A DNA stretch of 64,000 bases. Source: Dinoroseobacter sp965279125 (GTDB taxonomy: Bacteria; Pseudomonadota; Alphaproteobacteria; Rhodobacterales; Rhodobacteraceae). The notes beneath the pieces were generated by a model. The model was not told the origin of the DNA. It made no database searches and saw only the letters and a program-made list of their open reading frames with translations. The stretch is from contig CBDIHL010000042.1 in assembly GCA_965279125.1 (NCBI GenBank), positions 1-64,000 on the forward strand, in the 5' to 3' direction. This document shows positions 8,980 through 16,628 of this stretch, piece after piece. A program made the translations under genes and the position numbers. The first letter of the stretch is position 1; the number at the start of each line of letters is the position of its first letter.

Positions 8980-9010
8980 TTGACAATTCAAGTTTACACT
9001 CTATGTGTAA
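8980..9010 (+). promoter_or_regulatory. Promoter with overlapping palindromic operator
   Basis: A perfect -35 hexamer TTGACA (8980-8985) is followed after 16 bases by TATGTG (9002-9007). The perfect inverted repeat TTACAC-N5-GTGTAA (8994-9010) covers the -10 box, a common site for a dimeric repressor. It drives the DUF2237 gene. The cognate regulator was not found in the window. Confidence 0.55.
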
Positions 9011-9037
9011 TATATCTCTGACAGTCTGGTGCGCGTA

Positions 9038-9433
9038 ATGCCATATTCCAAAGCCCCATCACTCAATGTGGTGGGCGGTCCTCTCCAATCCTGCTCGCTG
9101 GATCCCGTGACCGGTTTCTATCGCAACGGGTGCTGTGACACGTCAGACATGGATCAAGGCAGCCACACGATCTGCGCTGTCATGACCACCGAGTTCCTCG
9201 CGTTTTCCAAATATGTCGGCAACGACCTGACCACACCCCGCCCGGAATACGGGTTCCAGGGTCTCAAAGCAGGCGATCAATGGTGCCTCTGCGCCAGCCG
9301 GTTCCTGCAAGCCCATGAAGACCACGCCGCCCCCCGCGTGCGGTTGCAATCGACGCATATGCGCGCGCTCGACATCGTGCCGCTGGACGTGCTGATGGAT
9401 CACGCGCTGGAAAGCGAAGAGGGCGAGCGTTAG
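9038..9433 (+). CDS. DUF2237 family protein
   Basis: 131 residues of the DUF2237 family: SLDPVTGFYRNGCCDTS, HTICAVMTTEFLAFSK and GNDLTTPRPEYGFQGLKAGD are its conserved blocks, with many Cys (GCC, WCLC) that could bind a metal. The function of the family is unknown. ATG 9038 gives the usual MPYSKAPSLNV start; GTG 9029 is possible. It has its own promoter/operator immediately upstream and is convergent with trpB (18 bases apart). Confidence 0.85.
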   Translation: MPYSKAPSLNVVGGPLQSCSLDPVTGFYRNGCCDTSDMDQGSHTICAVMTTEFLAFSKYVGNDLTTPRPEYGFQGLKAGDQWCLCASRFLQAHEDHAAPRVRLQSTHMRALDIVPLDVLMDHALESEEGER

Positions 9434-9451
9434 GCCCGCCACACTTCAGGT

Positions 9452-10699
9452 TTACTCCACCGAACGCCCTTCCGGGCCGGTCATGTCAAAGCCCAGATGG
9501 CGCGCGACGGTGAAGATGTCCTTGTCGCCACGCCCGCACATATTCATGCAGATGATGTGATCCTTCGGCAGGGTGGGCGCGATTTTCATCACATGAGCCA
9601 ACGCATGCGACGGCTCCAGCGCGGGAATGATCCCTTCGGTCTGGCAGCTGAGCTGGAACGCCTCCAGCGCCTCTTTATCGGTGATCGAGACATATTGCGC
9701 GCGTCCGATCTCGTGCAGCCACGCATGCTCCGGCCCGATGCCCGGATAATCGAGGCCTGCTGAAATGCTGAATCCCTCAAGGATCTGCCCGTCATCGTCT
9801 TGTAGCAAATAGGTGCGGTTGCCATGCAGCACGCCCGGACGCCCGCCGGTCAGGCTCGCGCAATGCTCCATCTTGGCGTTCACGCCTTTACCGCCCGCCT
9901 CGACGCCGATGATGTTGACCTCTTTGTCGTCGAGGAACGGGAAAAACAGCCCCATCGCGTTGGACCCCCCGCCAATGGCGGCGATCAGCGTGTCGGGCAA
10001 ACGCCCCTCGGCTTCCATCATCTGGGCCTTGGCTTCCTTGCCGATGATCGCCTGGAAATCGCGCACCATCGCCGGATAGGGATGCGGGCCCGCAACCGTG
10101 CCGATGCAGTAGAACGTGTCGCGCACATTGGTCACCCAGTCGCGCAGCGCATCGTTCATCGCGTCTTTGAGGGTGCCGCGCCCGCTGGTCACGGGGATTA
10201 CCTCTGCCCCAAGAAGGCGCATTCGAAAGACGTTTGGCGCTTGGCGTTCCACATCATGCGCACCCATATAAACAACGCATTTCAGGCCGAATTTGGCGCA
10301 GACCGTCGCCGTTGCAACGCCATGCTGGCCCGCGCCCGTCTCAGCAATGATGCGGGTCTTGCCCATGCGGCGGGCGAGGATGATCTGGCCCAGCACATTG
10401 TTGATCTTATGCGCGCCGGTATGGTTCAGCTCGTCGCGCTTGAGGTAGATTTTCGCGCCGCCCAAATGGTCCGTCAGACGTTCGGCGAAATAGAGCGGGC
10501 TGGGCCGGCCCACATAGTGCTTCCACAAAAACTCCATCTCGTCCCAGAAGCTCTGGTCGGTCTTGGCGTGCTCGTATTGCGCTTCCAGCTCAAGGATCAG
10601 CGGCATCAGCGTTTCCGAGACGAAGCGTCCGCCGAAATCACCGAAACGGCCGTTCTCATCGGGGCCGGTCATGAAGCTGTTTACGAGATCGTCTGGCAT
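9452..10699 (-). CDS. trpB: Tryptophan synthase beta chain
   Basis: 415 residues, full length. PLP-dependent enzyme that condenses indole with serine. The PLP lysine is in HTGAHKINNVLGQ, the phosphate-binding glycine loop in GGGSNAMGLFF, and the catalytic Glu in AETGAGQHGVA. The partner alpha chain is encoded 7 kb away on the other strand. It follows trpF and a small conserved ORF; the spacer upstream carries three tandem perfect palindromes (10759-10827) without a U-tract, so the mRNA may continue through. Confidence 0.97.
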   Translation of the reverse strand: MPDDLVNSFMTGPDENGRFGDFGGRFVSETLMPLILELEAQYEHAKTDQSFWDEMEFLWKHYVGRPSPLYFAERLTDHLGGAKIYLKRDELNHTGAHKINNVLGQIILARRMGKTRIIAETGAGQHGVATATVCAKFGLKCVVYMGAHDVERQAPNVFRMRLLGAEVIPVTSGRGTLKDAMNDALRDWVTNVRDTFYCIGTVAGPHPYPAMVRDFQAIIGKEAKAQMMEAEGRLPDTLIAAIGGGSNAMGLFFPFLDDKEVNIIGVEAGGKGVNAKMEHCASLTGGRPGVLHGNRTYLLQDDDGQILEGFSISAGLDYPGIGPEHAWLHEIGRAQYVSITDKEALEAFQLSCQTEGIIPALEPSHALAHVMKIAPTLPKDHIICMNMCGRGDKDIFTVARHLGFDMTGPEGRSVE

Positions 10700-10758
10700 G
10701 GGGTTCTCCTGTCGCGCGGACCTTGTTGGTAGGAGAGAGTTAGCGCGGTGACAAGTCT

Positions 10759-10827
10759 ATCCCGTCCTCGCGGACGGGATCTACGCCGCGTCGACGCGGC
10801 GCCAGGTGATCCGTCGACGGATCACCT
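10759..10827. repeat. Three tandem perfect palindromes upstream of trpB
   Basis: Back to back: a 9-bp stem with TCGC loop (10759-10780), an 18-bp perfect palindrome centred on GTCGAC (10784-10801), and a 24-bp perfect palindrome also centred on GTCGAC (10804-10827). The last base of the third is the first base of the TCA that gives the TGA stop of the small ORF on the minus strand. No run of T follows on either strand, so this is more like an mRNA-stabilising, processing or REP-like element than a simple terminator. Confidence 0.75.
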
Positions 10828-11057
10828 CAGCGCACGCGCCGCACCGGCAGCGTATTGCACAACACGATAAAATGCCGCCCATTTTCTAAAACCTGAAAGC
10901 CTCGACGCGCCGCTTCATCCAGAAAAAGCCGCCGTCCCGCCAAGCGCTCGATATCGCGCGTTTGCCGTTTCAGGACGCCGCCCCGCTTTGCCTCAGTGCA
11001 ATCGAAGACGTTTCGCACCCATATTTCAGGTGTCAGATAGTCAGGTAGGAGTGCCAT
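10827..11057 (-). CDS. Small conserved protein between trpF and trpB
   Basis: 76 residues (MALLPDYLTPEIWVRNVF...). It has no signal peptide or membrane helix. The stretch RRLFLDEAARRGFQVLENGRHF reads like a compact folded core. It lies between trpF and trpB on the same strand. I believe a similar short ORF occurs at this place in other Rhodobacterales, where it is sometimes mislabelled as part of phosphoribosylanthranilate isomerase, but it has no similarity to the TrpF barrel and its role is unknown. Confidence 0.65.
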   Translation of the reverse strand: MALLPDYLTPEIWVRNVFDCTEAKRGGVLKRQTRDIERLAGRRLFLDEAARRGFQVLENGRHFIVLCNTLPVRRVR

Positions 11058-11091
11058 GATGCAGGCATACAGCCAAAGTCTTAACGCCAGA

Positions 11092-11733
11092 TTACCGCTG
11101 CGCCGCGCTCACGAACCCCGCAATCCGCCGCGCATCCTTCACCCCCGGCGCGCTTTCCACACCGCTGGACACATCGACCTGCGGCGCGCCCGTCAAGGCC
11201 ACCGCCTGCGCAACATTGTCAGGCGCCAGCCCTCCCGCCAGCATCCAAGGCTTCGCCCAGCGCCGCGCGGAAATCAGCCGCCAGTCAAAACTCAAGCCAT
11301 TGCCGCCCGGCAGATCTGCGTCTTTCGGGGGCTTCGCATCGACGAGGATCTGATCCGCAACCGCCTCATATAGCGCCAGCTTTTCCAGATCATCCGCATC
11401 CGCAATGCCCACCGCCTTCATCACCGGCAGCCCCGTGCGCGCGCGGATTTCCACCACGCGTTCGGGGCTTTCCGACCCGTGCAGTTGCACCATGTCCAGC
11501 GGCACCGCCTCACATATCGCGTCGATCTCGGCGTCGGAGGGGTTCACCACGAGGGCCACCTTAGCGATGCCCATCGGGACCTCAACCGCCAAAGCGCGCG
11601 CATCCTCAACAGACACATTGCGCGGGGATTTGTCGAAGAAAACAAAGCCAACATAGCGCGCGCCCGCCTCAGCAGCCGCAACCACATCTTCAAGACGGGT
11701 CAGCCCGCAAATCTTCACACCGGTTTTCTGCAT
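11092..11733 (-). CDS. trpF: Phosphoribosylanthranilate isomerase
   Basis: 213 residues, single-domain TIM barrel converting N-(5-phosphoribosyl)anthranilate to its 1-deoxyribulose isomer in tryptophan synthesis. The catalytic Cys is in VKICGL and the catalytic Asp in QILVDAKPP; the phosphate-binding ends MLAGGLAPDNV and VDVSSGVESAPGVKD are intact. ATG 11733 (MQKTGVKICGL) is preferred over upstream codons, and it starts 4 bases after the stop of the LapA-like gene, so the two are probably one transcript. Confidence 0.96.
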   Translation of the reverse strand: MQKTGVKICGLTRLEDVVAAAEAGARYVGFVFFDKSPRNVSVEDARALAVEVPMGIAKVALVVNPSDAEIDAICEAVPLDMVQLHGSESPERVVEIRARTGLPVMKAVGIADADDLEKLALYEAVADQILVDAKPPKDADLPGGNGLSFDWRLISARRWAKPWMLAGGLAPDNVAQAVALTGAPQVDVSSGVESAPGVKDARRIAGFVSAAQR

Positions 11734-11737
11734 GATC

Positions 11738-12094
11738 TCAGCGCGGGTCGTCCAGAAGCGCCAACACATCATCCTCGCCGCGCGCTTTGCGCTTGTCGGA
11801 TTTCAGCGCCTCAACTTCGCGTTGCAACTTGCGTGCTTCGCGGCCTTGGCGGGTGGCTTCCATGCGGTGCTTATGCTCGCGGAACCATTCCCAAATGAAG
11901 CCGATCATCAGACCGCCCACGATGCCGAGGAAAATGACCAGAAACAGGGGCAACTCAACGGTCCATGTCACGCCTGCAAAGGTGCCGATCTCTTCCGGCA
12001 AAAGCCGCAAGGTCACGTTATCCCTGTTCGCCATCGCCACGACCAGCAAGACAACAGCAAGCGAGGCCAACCAAGCCCATTTCAAGTAACGCAC
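11738..12094 (-). CDS. LapA family (DUF1049) membrane protein
   Basis: 118 residues with two membrane helices (about 7-22 and 50-70) followed by a charged cytoplasmic helix rich in Arg, Lys and Glu. The family (lipopolysaccharide assembly protein A domain) includes E. coli LapA, which with LapB adjusts LPS synthesis. There is no lapB here. It sits between ihfB and trpF on the same strand, a common alphaproteobacterial order. Confidence 0.85.
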   Translation of the reverse strand: MRYLKWAWLASLAVVLLVVAMANRDNVTLRLLPEEIGTFAGVTWTVELPLFLVIFLGIVGGLMIGFIWEWFREHKHRMEATRQGREARKLQREVEALKSDKRKARGEDDVLALLDDPR

Positions 12095-12099
12095 AGTAT

Positions 12100-12387
12100 C
12101 TAGCCCTCTTGACCGTTCAACCGATCGCGCAGCAACTTGCCCGTCTTGAAAAACGGCACAGCCTTGGCTTCCACGGCAACGGCATCGCCGGTGCGCGGGT
12201 TGCGGCCAATACGAGCGTCGCGGGATTTGACAGAAAATGCGCCAAAGCCCCGTAACTCGACACGATCGCCACGCGCCATAGCTTCAACGATCTCGTCAAA
12301 TACGGTGTTCACAATCCGCTCGACGTCGCGTTGATACAAATGCGGGTTCTCGTCGGCAATGATCTGAATGAGCTCAGAGCGGATCAC
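12100..12387 (-). CDS. ihfB: Integration host factor subunit beta
   Basis: 95 residues of the HU/IHF family. The DNA-intercalating beta-arm is RIGRNPRTGDAV with its proline, and VELRGFGAFSV is the family signature. IHF-beta pairs with IHF-alpha (encoded elsewhere) to bend DNA sharply. The start MIRSELIQIIADENPHLYQ is canonical. It is downstream of rpsA, as in most proteobacteria, separated by a strong terminator, so it has its own promoter in the 282-base spacer 12388-12669. Confidence 0.95.
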   Translation of the reverse strand: MIRSELIQIIADENPHLYQRDVERIVNTVFDEIVEAMARGDRVELRGFGAFSVKSRDARIGRNPRTGDAVAVEAKAVPFFKTGKLLRDRLNGQEG

Positions 12388-12607
12388 ATCCCCGTCCTCC
12401 TGAAATTTCGTCCGATTTAACTATAGGCCTAAATTTGAGCCATCGGAAAGGCAAACCCCTCGAATTGGGCCATTATTCACGGTTGGCGGGGTTTGGGCGG
12501 GTCCAACTGGCCGGTTTCGAGCCTTTTGGAGCCATTTTTGACGAAAACCGCTCCGAACCCGATTCGCGCCGCCGCGCGGTCAGTGCGCCACACCCGACAA
12601 AAGAAAG

Positions 12608-12637
12608 ACCCCGCAACGCGTTCACGCTGCGGGGTCC
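12608..12637. terminator. rpsA terminator
   Basis: GACCCCGCA (12608-12616) pairs with TGCGGGGTC (12629-12637). On the minus strand the stem is followed by TTTCTTTT, a good U-tract, ending rpsA transcription before ihfB. Confidence 0.85.
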
Positions 12638-12669
12638 AATTTTTCTCACACGCACAAGGGCGTTGATGC

Positions 12670-14349
12670 TTAGTCGTCGCCTTTCAGCGCCGCGCCAAGG
12701 ATATCGCCCAGCGATGCACCCGAATCCGAGGATCCGAACTGCTCGACCGCGTCTTTCTCTTCGGCGATCTCGCGTGCCTTGATCGACAGACCCAAGCGGC
12801 GGGTCTTGCTGTCGATGTTGGTGACGCGCACGTCGACCTTGTCGCCCACGCCGAAGCGCTCAGGGCGCTGCTCGGCACGGTCACGCGACAGATCGGAACG
12901 GCGGATGAAGGACTTCATACCTTCGTATTCCACCTCGATGCCGCCCTCTTCGATGGACGTCACTTCGACCGTGATGATCGAGCCGCGCTTCACGCCGCCC
13001 GTGGCATCGGCGAACTTGTCGCCGCCCAAGGCTTTGATCGACAGCGAGATACGCTCTTTCTCGACGTCCACTTCGGAGACAACCGCTTGCACGACGTCGC
13101 CCTTGCGGTAGCTCTGGATCGCCTCTTCGCCGCGCTCGTCCCAGGACAAGTCGGACAAATGGACCATACCGTCGATTTCTCCGGGAAGACCAATGAACAG
13201 ACCGAATTCGGTGGTGTTCTTGACCTCGCCTTCGACCTCGGTGCCCTCAGGATGGGTCTCAGCGAAGACTTCCCATGGGTTGCGCATGGTCTGCTTGAGA
13301 CCAAGCGAGACGCGGCGTTTGACCGGATCGATTTCCAGAACCATGACTTCCACTTCCTGCGAAGTAGAGACAATCTTGCCCGGATGGACGTTCTTCTTGG
13401 TCCAGGACATCTCGGACACGTGGACAAGGCCCTCGACACCCGGCTCCAGCTCCACGAACGCACCGTAATCGGTGATGTTGGTGACGCGGCCCGTGTGGGT
13501 GCTTTCCAGCGGGTACTTGCCTTCAACAAGGCTCCATGGATCTTCCTGCAGCTGCTTCATGCCAAGCGAGATACGGTGGGTCTCTTTGTTGACCTTGATC
13601 ACCTGAACCTTGACCGTCTCGCCAATGGCAAGGATCTCGGAGGGGTGGTTCACGCGACGCCATGCCATGTCGGTGACGTGCAGCAGGCCGTCGACGCCGC
13701 CGAGGTCCACAAACGCACCGTATTCGGTGATGTTCTTGACCACGCCGTCCACAGTCTCGCCTTCAGACAGCTTGCCGATAACCTCGGCGCGCTGCTCGGC
13801 GCGGGACTCTTCAAGTATTGCACGACGCGAGACAACGATGTTGCCACGGCGACGGTCCATCTTGAGGATTTGGAACGGCTGCTTAAGACCCATAAGCGGG
13901 CCCGCGTCGCGCACGGGGCGCACGTCAACCTGAGAGCCGGGCAAGAAGGCCACAGCGCCGCCAAGATCGACCGTGAAGCCGCCTTTGACACGGCCAAAGA
14001 TCGCGCCTTCGACACGCTCTTCGTCGCCATAGGCTTTTTCCAGACGGTCCCACGCAGCTTCGCGACGGGCTTTGTCACGGCTGATGGAGGCCTCGCCGCG
14101 CGCGTTCTCGACGCGGTCAAGGAACACCTCAACTTCGTCGCCAACTGCGATATCGGGGGCTTCGCCTGGGTTTGCGAATTCTTTCAGCTCAACGCGGCCT
14201 TCCATTTTGTAGCCGACGTCGATGATGGCTTGGCCTGCCTCGATGGCGATGACCTTGCCTTTGACAACCGAACCTTCGTCCGGTGTGTCGATCTCGAAGC
14301 TCTCTGCGAGCAGGGCTTCGAATTCTTCCATGGTTGTTGTAGCGCTCAT
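12670..14349 (-). CDS. rpsA: 30S ribosomal protein S1
   Basis: 559 residues with six S1 (OB-fold) repeats; the repeat signature GxVxxITxYGAFVxL is seen in KNITEYGAFVDLGGVDGLLH and TNITDYGAFVELEPGVEGLV. S1 unwinds and docks mRNA leaders at the small subunit. ATG 14349 (MSATTTMEEFEALLAESFEI) is the family start. In relatives cmk lies directly upstream; here cmk is 4.1 kb away with five genes between. A promoter (14516-14544) and a terminator-like leader hairpin (14446-14475) precede it. Confidence 0.97.
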   Translation of the reverse strand: MSATTTMEEFEALLAESFEIDTPDEGSVVKGKVIAIEAGQAIIDVGYKMEGRVELKEFANPGEAPDIAVGDEVEVFLDRVENARGEASISRDKARREAAWDRLEKAYGDEERVEGAIFGRVKGGFTVDLGGAVAFLPGSQVDVRPVRDAGPLMGLKQPFQILKMDRRRGNIVVSRRAILEESRAEQRAEVIGKLSEGETVDGVVKNITEYGAFVDLGGVDGLLHVTDMAWRRVNHPSEILAIGETVKVQVIKVNKETHRISLGMKQLQEDPWSLVEGKYPLESTHTGRVTNITDYGAFVELEPGVEGLVHVSEMSWTKKNVHPGKIVSTSQEVEVMVLEIDPVKRRVSLGLKQTMRNPWEVFAETHPEGTEVEGEVKNTTEFGLFIGLPGEIDGMVHLSDLSWDERGEEAIQSYRKGDVVQAVVSEVDVEKERISLSIKALGGDKFADATGGVKRGSIITVEVTSIEEGGIEVEYEGMKSFIRRSDLSRDRAEQRPERFGVGDKVDVRVTNIDSKTRRLGLSIKAREIAEEKDAVEQFGSSDSGASLGDILGAALKGDD

Positions 14350-14445
14350 GCGTAAATTGGTCCTTTGATGATGCTTTTCGGGCCATGCGGTTGTGTCCGC
14401 CGGTCTTTGGGGTTGATGGGTCAACGAGGCCATCCGCCAAATACA

Positions 14446-14475
14446 CAAAAAGGGGCGGATGAGATCCGACCCCTT
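14446..14475 (-). promoter_or_regulatory. Terminator-like hairpin in the rpsA leader
   Basis: On the minus strand the RNA GGGG-U-CGGAU-CUC-AUCCG-CCCC folds into a 9-bp stem with one bulge (14452-14473) and is followed by UUUUUG (plus-strand A tract 14447-14451). It lies between the predicted rpsA promoter and ATG 14349, so it could attenuate rpsA. Confidence 0.55.
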
Positions 14476-14515
14476 GATATTCGGGTTCCTGCCGCCGTTT
14501 TGCTCGACGCGCCCG

Positions 14516-14544
14516 CGTATAGAAGGGTTACGGGCACCTTGCAA
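14516..14544 (-). promoter_or_regulatory. Predicted rpsA promoter
   Basis: On the minus strand TTGCAA (plus 14539-14544) and TATACG (plus 14516-14521) are separated by exactly 17 bases, a good sigma-70-type match. The predicted transcript has a leader of about 160 bases. The 348-base gap 14350-14697 holds this promoter, the leader hairpin and the repeat pair 14572-14630; no gene is seen in it. Confidence 0.55.
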
Positions 14545-14571
14545 GGCCGTGGCCCCAAAGCCGTCGAATTT

Positions 14572-14630
14572 GAGTATTTAAGGCAAGAAAAAAGCGCACG
14601 CCCCGTCCTTTTTCTTGCTCCAAATACTCA
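14572..14630. repeat. Inverted pair of dispersed TTTTTCTTGC-AAATACTC element
   Basis: GAGTATTTAAGGCAAGAAAAA (from 14572) is the near-reverse complement of TTTTTCTTGCTCCAAATACT (14610-14629). Together they could form a hairpin of about 20 bp with a 16-base loop. The right arm continues as TCATATC and is almost identical to the single copy at 38631-38652; a shorter copy is at 567-590. It may serve as a terminator or a mobile miniature repeat. Confidence 0.65.
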
Positions 14631-14697
14631 TATCACAACCCTAGCCAAACCCACCGCATTCGGCGATGAAGTCCTAACCCCAGCCAAGAGGCACCCC

Positions 14698-16245
14698 ATG
14701 CCCACCAACACCTCCGCCTCACTCGAAGTGCGCAATGCCGAAACCTCGGACATCCCCGGCATCATCGCGCTCTCCAAGCGCGTCTACGCCGATGTCGCCC
14801 CCTATACGCGCGGCCAGATCAACGGGCACATCACAGCCTTCCCGCAAGGCGCGTTCGTTGTGCTCTATGAGGGCGAGGTTGTGGGCTACGTCGCCTCGAC
14901 CCTGCTGCGCGAAGATCGCGTAATGCGCCCACACCGATGGGCTGAGGTCACGGGCGGCGGCTATGCCAGCCAACACAACGCCAAGGGCGATTGGCTTTAT
15001 GGGATGGAGGTCATGGTCGATCCCGCCCGCCGCCGTCTGCGCATCGGCAAGCGTCTTTACCAAGCGCGCGAGCGGCTGTGCATCGACCTCGATCTCAAGG
15101 GCATCGCTTTCGGGGGTCGGATGCCCGGCTACCGCCGCCTCAAGTCCAAATACCCCGATCCCGACGCCTATCTGCAAGCCGTCAAAGATGGCGAGGTCAA
15201 AGACACCGTTCTCGCCTTCCAGATGAAGCAGGGGTTCGAGCCGCAATTCGTGCTCAAAAACTACGACCCCGAGGACAAAGCCTCCGGCGGCAACGCGGTT
15301 CTGATGGCGTGGCGCAATCCCTACCGCGACGATCACTATGACGCCCAGCCCGTCACCCGCCAAGATCCCGAGGTGGTGCGCGTCGCCACCGTGCAGATGC
15401 AGGCGCGCAAGCTCGATGATCCCGAAGCGTTCTACAAATCCGTCGATTATTTCGTGAACATCGCCAGCGAATACGGAGCGGACTTCGTTGTTTTCCCTGA
15501 ATATTTCACGTTGCAACTGCTCAGCATCGAGGAACGCGAGCTTCCCCCGGACGAAGCCATCACCCGCGCAACCGAGCACACCGCCACCTTTGTCGAACGC
15601 CTGCAAGCCATGGCCCTGTCACGCAACATCAACATCATCGGCGGGTCCCATGCGACGGTGGTCGAGGACGGCGATATCCACAATGTCAGCTATATTTTCC
15701 TACGCGACGGCTCCGTCCACACGCAAGAAAAGCTGCACCCGACGCCGGACGAGCGCAACTCCTGGGGCATCACCGGCGGCGACGAGATCAAGGCGATCAA
15801 CACCGATTGCGGCCCGATCGGGGTGCTCATTTGCTACGATGCCGAGTTCCCCGAGACCGCCCGTCGTCTGGCGGACGAGGGCGCGCGCATCCTCTTTGTG
15901 CCCTACAACACCGACACCCGCGCGGGTCATCTTCGCGTGCGCTACTGCGCCCAAGCCCGCACTATCGAGAACCAGATTTATGTCGTGACCAGCGGCATGG
16001 TCGGCAACCTCGACAACGTCTCGAACCTCGACATTCAATACGCGCAAAGCGCGATCCTGACACCCTGCGACTTCGCTTTCGCACGTGACGGGATCGCTGC
16101 CGAGGCCTCCGAGAATGTCGAGATGATTACCGTGGCCGATCTGAATATCGGCACGCTTTTATGGTCTCGTGCGCAAGGCGCTGTGCGTCCGCTCAGGGAC
16201 CGTCGCCTCGATCTCTATCGAACACGCTGGACCGATGGCGGCTAA
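14698..16245 (+). CDS. GNAT acetyltransferase-nitrilase superfamily fusion protein
   Basis: 515 residues with two enzyme domains. Residues about 8-210 form a GNAT N-acetyltransferase domain (the acetyl-CoA loop is near RRRLRIGKRLYQARERL). Residues about 225-510 form a carbon-nitrogen hydrolase domain with the Glu-Lys-Cys triad intact: Glu268 in VFPEYF, Lys345 in EKLHPTPDERN and Cys379 in LICYDAEFPE. Such fusions form a recognised branch of the nitrilase superfamily with no established substrate; amidase activity and acylation of an amine are likely. It lies between rpsA and the cmk block, breaking the usual cmk-rpsA adjacency. It ends one base before the stop of the convergent small gene. Confidence 0.9.
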   Translation: MPTNTSASLEVRNAETSDIPGIIALSKRVYADVAPYTRGQINGHITAFPQGAFVVLYEGEVVGYVASTLLREDRVMRPHRWAEVTGGGYASQHNAKGDWLYGMEVMVDPARRRLRIGKRLYQARERLCIDLDLKGIAFGGRMPGYRRLKSKYPDPDAYLQAVKDGEVKDTVLAFQMKQGFEPQFVLKNYDPEDKASGGNAVLMAWRNPYRDDHYDAQPVTRQDPEVVRVATVQMQARKLDDPEAFYKSVDYFVNIASEYGADFVVFPEYFTLQLLSIEERELPPDEAITRATEHTATFVERLQAMALSRNINIIGGSHATVVEDGDIHNVSYIFLRDGSVHTQEKLHPTPDERNSWGITGGDEIKAINTDCGPIGVLICYDAEFPETARRLADEGARILFVPYNTDTRAGHLRVRYCAQARTIENQIYVVTSGMVGNLDNVSNLDIQYAQSAILTPCDFAFARDGIAAEASENVEMITVADLNIGTLLWSRAQGAVRPLRDRRLDLYRTRWTDGG

Positions 16246-16530
16246 TCAATCGCGTAGGATCTCCAGCAATCTCTGACGCGCGGTTTGTTTCACCGTCTTG
16301 GGCTCTTGCGGGTTGAACACCACCGAGGGCATGTCTGTTGCATGTGTGTCGCGCTGCGCTTTGAAATTCGAGCTGAACAGACGCGGAGCTTGCTGCGCGG
16401 CCTTTTGCGGTTGCGCGACTGCCGTATCAGCCGATTTCTTGTCAAAAATCTGCGGCAAATCAGGCTCAGGCGCGCGGGTCTTGCGCGCCGCTGGTCCGTG
16501 TCGCATCCAACTCTGTATTTCGGCAGTCAT
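16246..16530 (-). CDS. Hypothetical protein (94 aa)
   Basis: A 94-residue hydrophilic, Pro/Gln/Lys-rich protein (MTAEIQSWMRHGPAARKTRA...) with no membrane segment and probably much disorder. Its stop codon abuts that of the GNAT-nitrilase gene. The codon usage looks ordinary. No family was recognised; it may be a real small gene or a spurious frame. Confidence 0.45.
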   Translation of the reverse strand: MTAEIQSWMRHGPAARKTRAPEPDLPQIFDKKSADTAVAQPQKAAQQAPRLFSSNFKAQRDTHATDMPSVVFNPQEPKTVKQTARQRLLEILRD

Positions 16531-16628
16531 CGTCCAGTCCCCACCAGATTTAGTAGAAACTTACATATCTGGTGATTCGCGACAATACCTGCGGTTGCAA
16601 TCGATTCGATTAAAATAATCTTGCTTTG

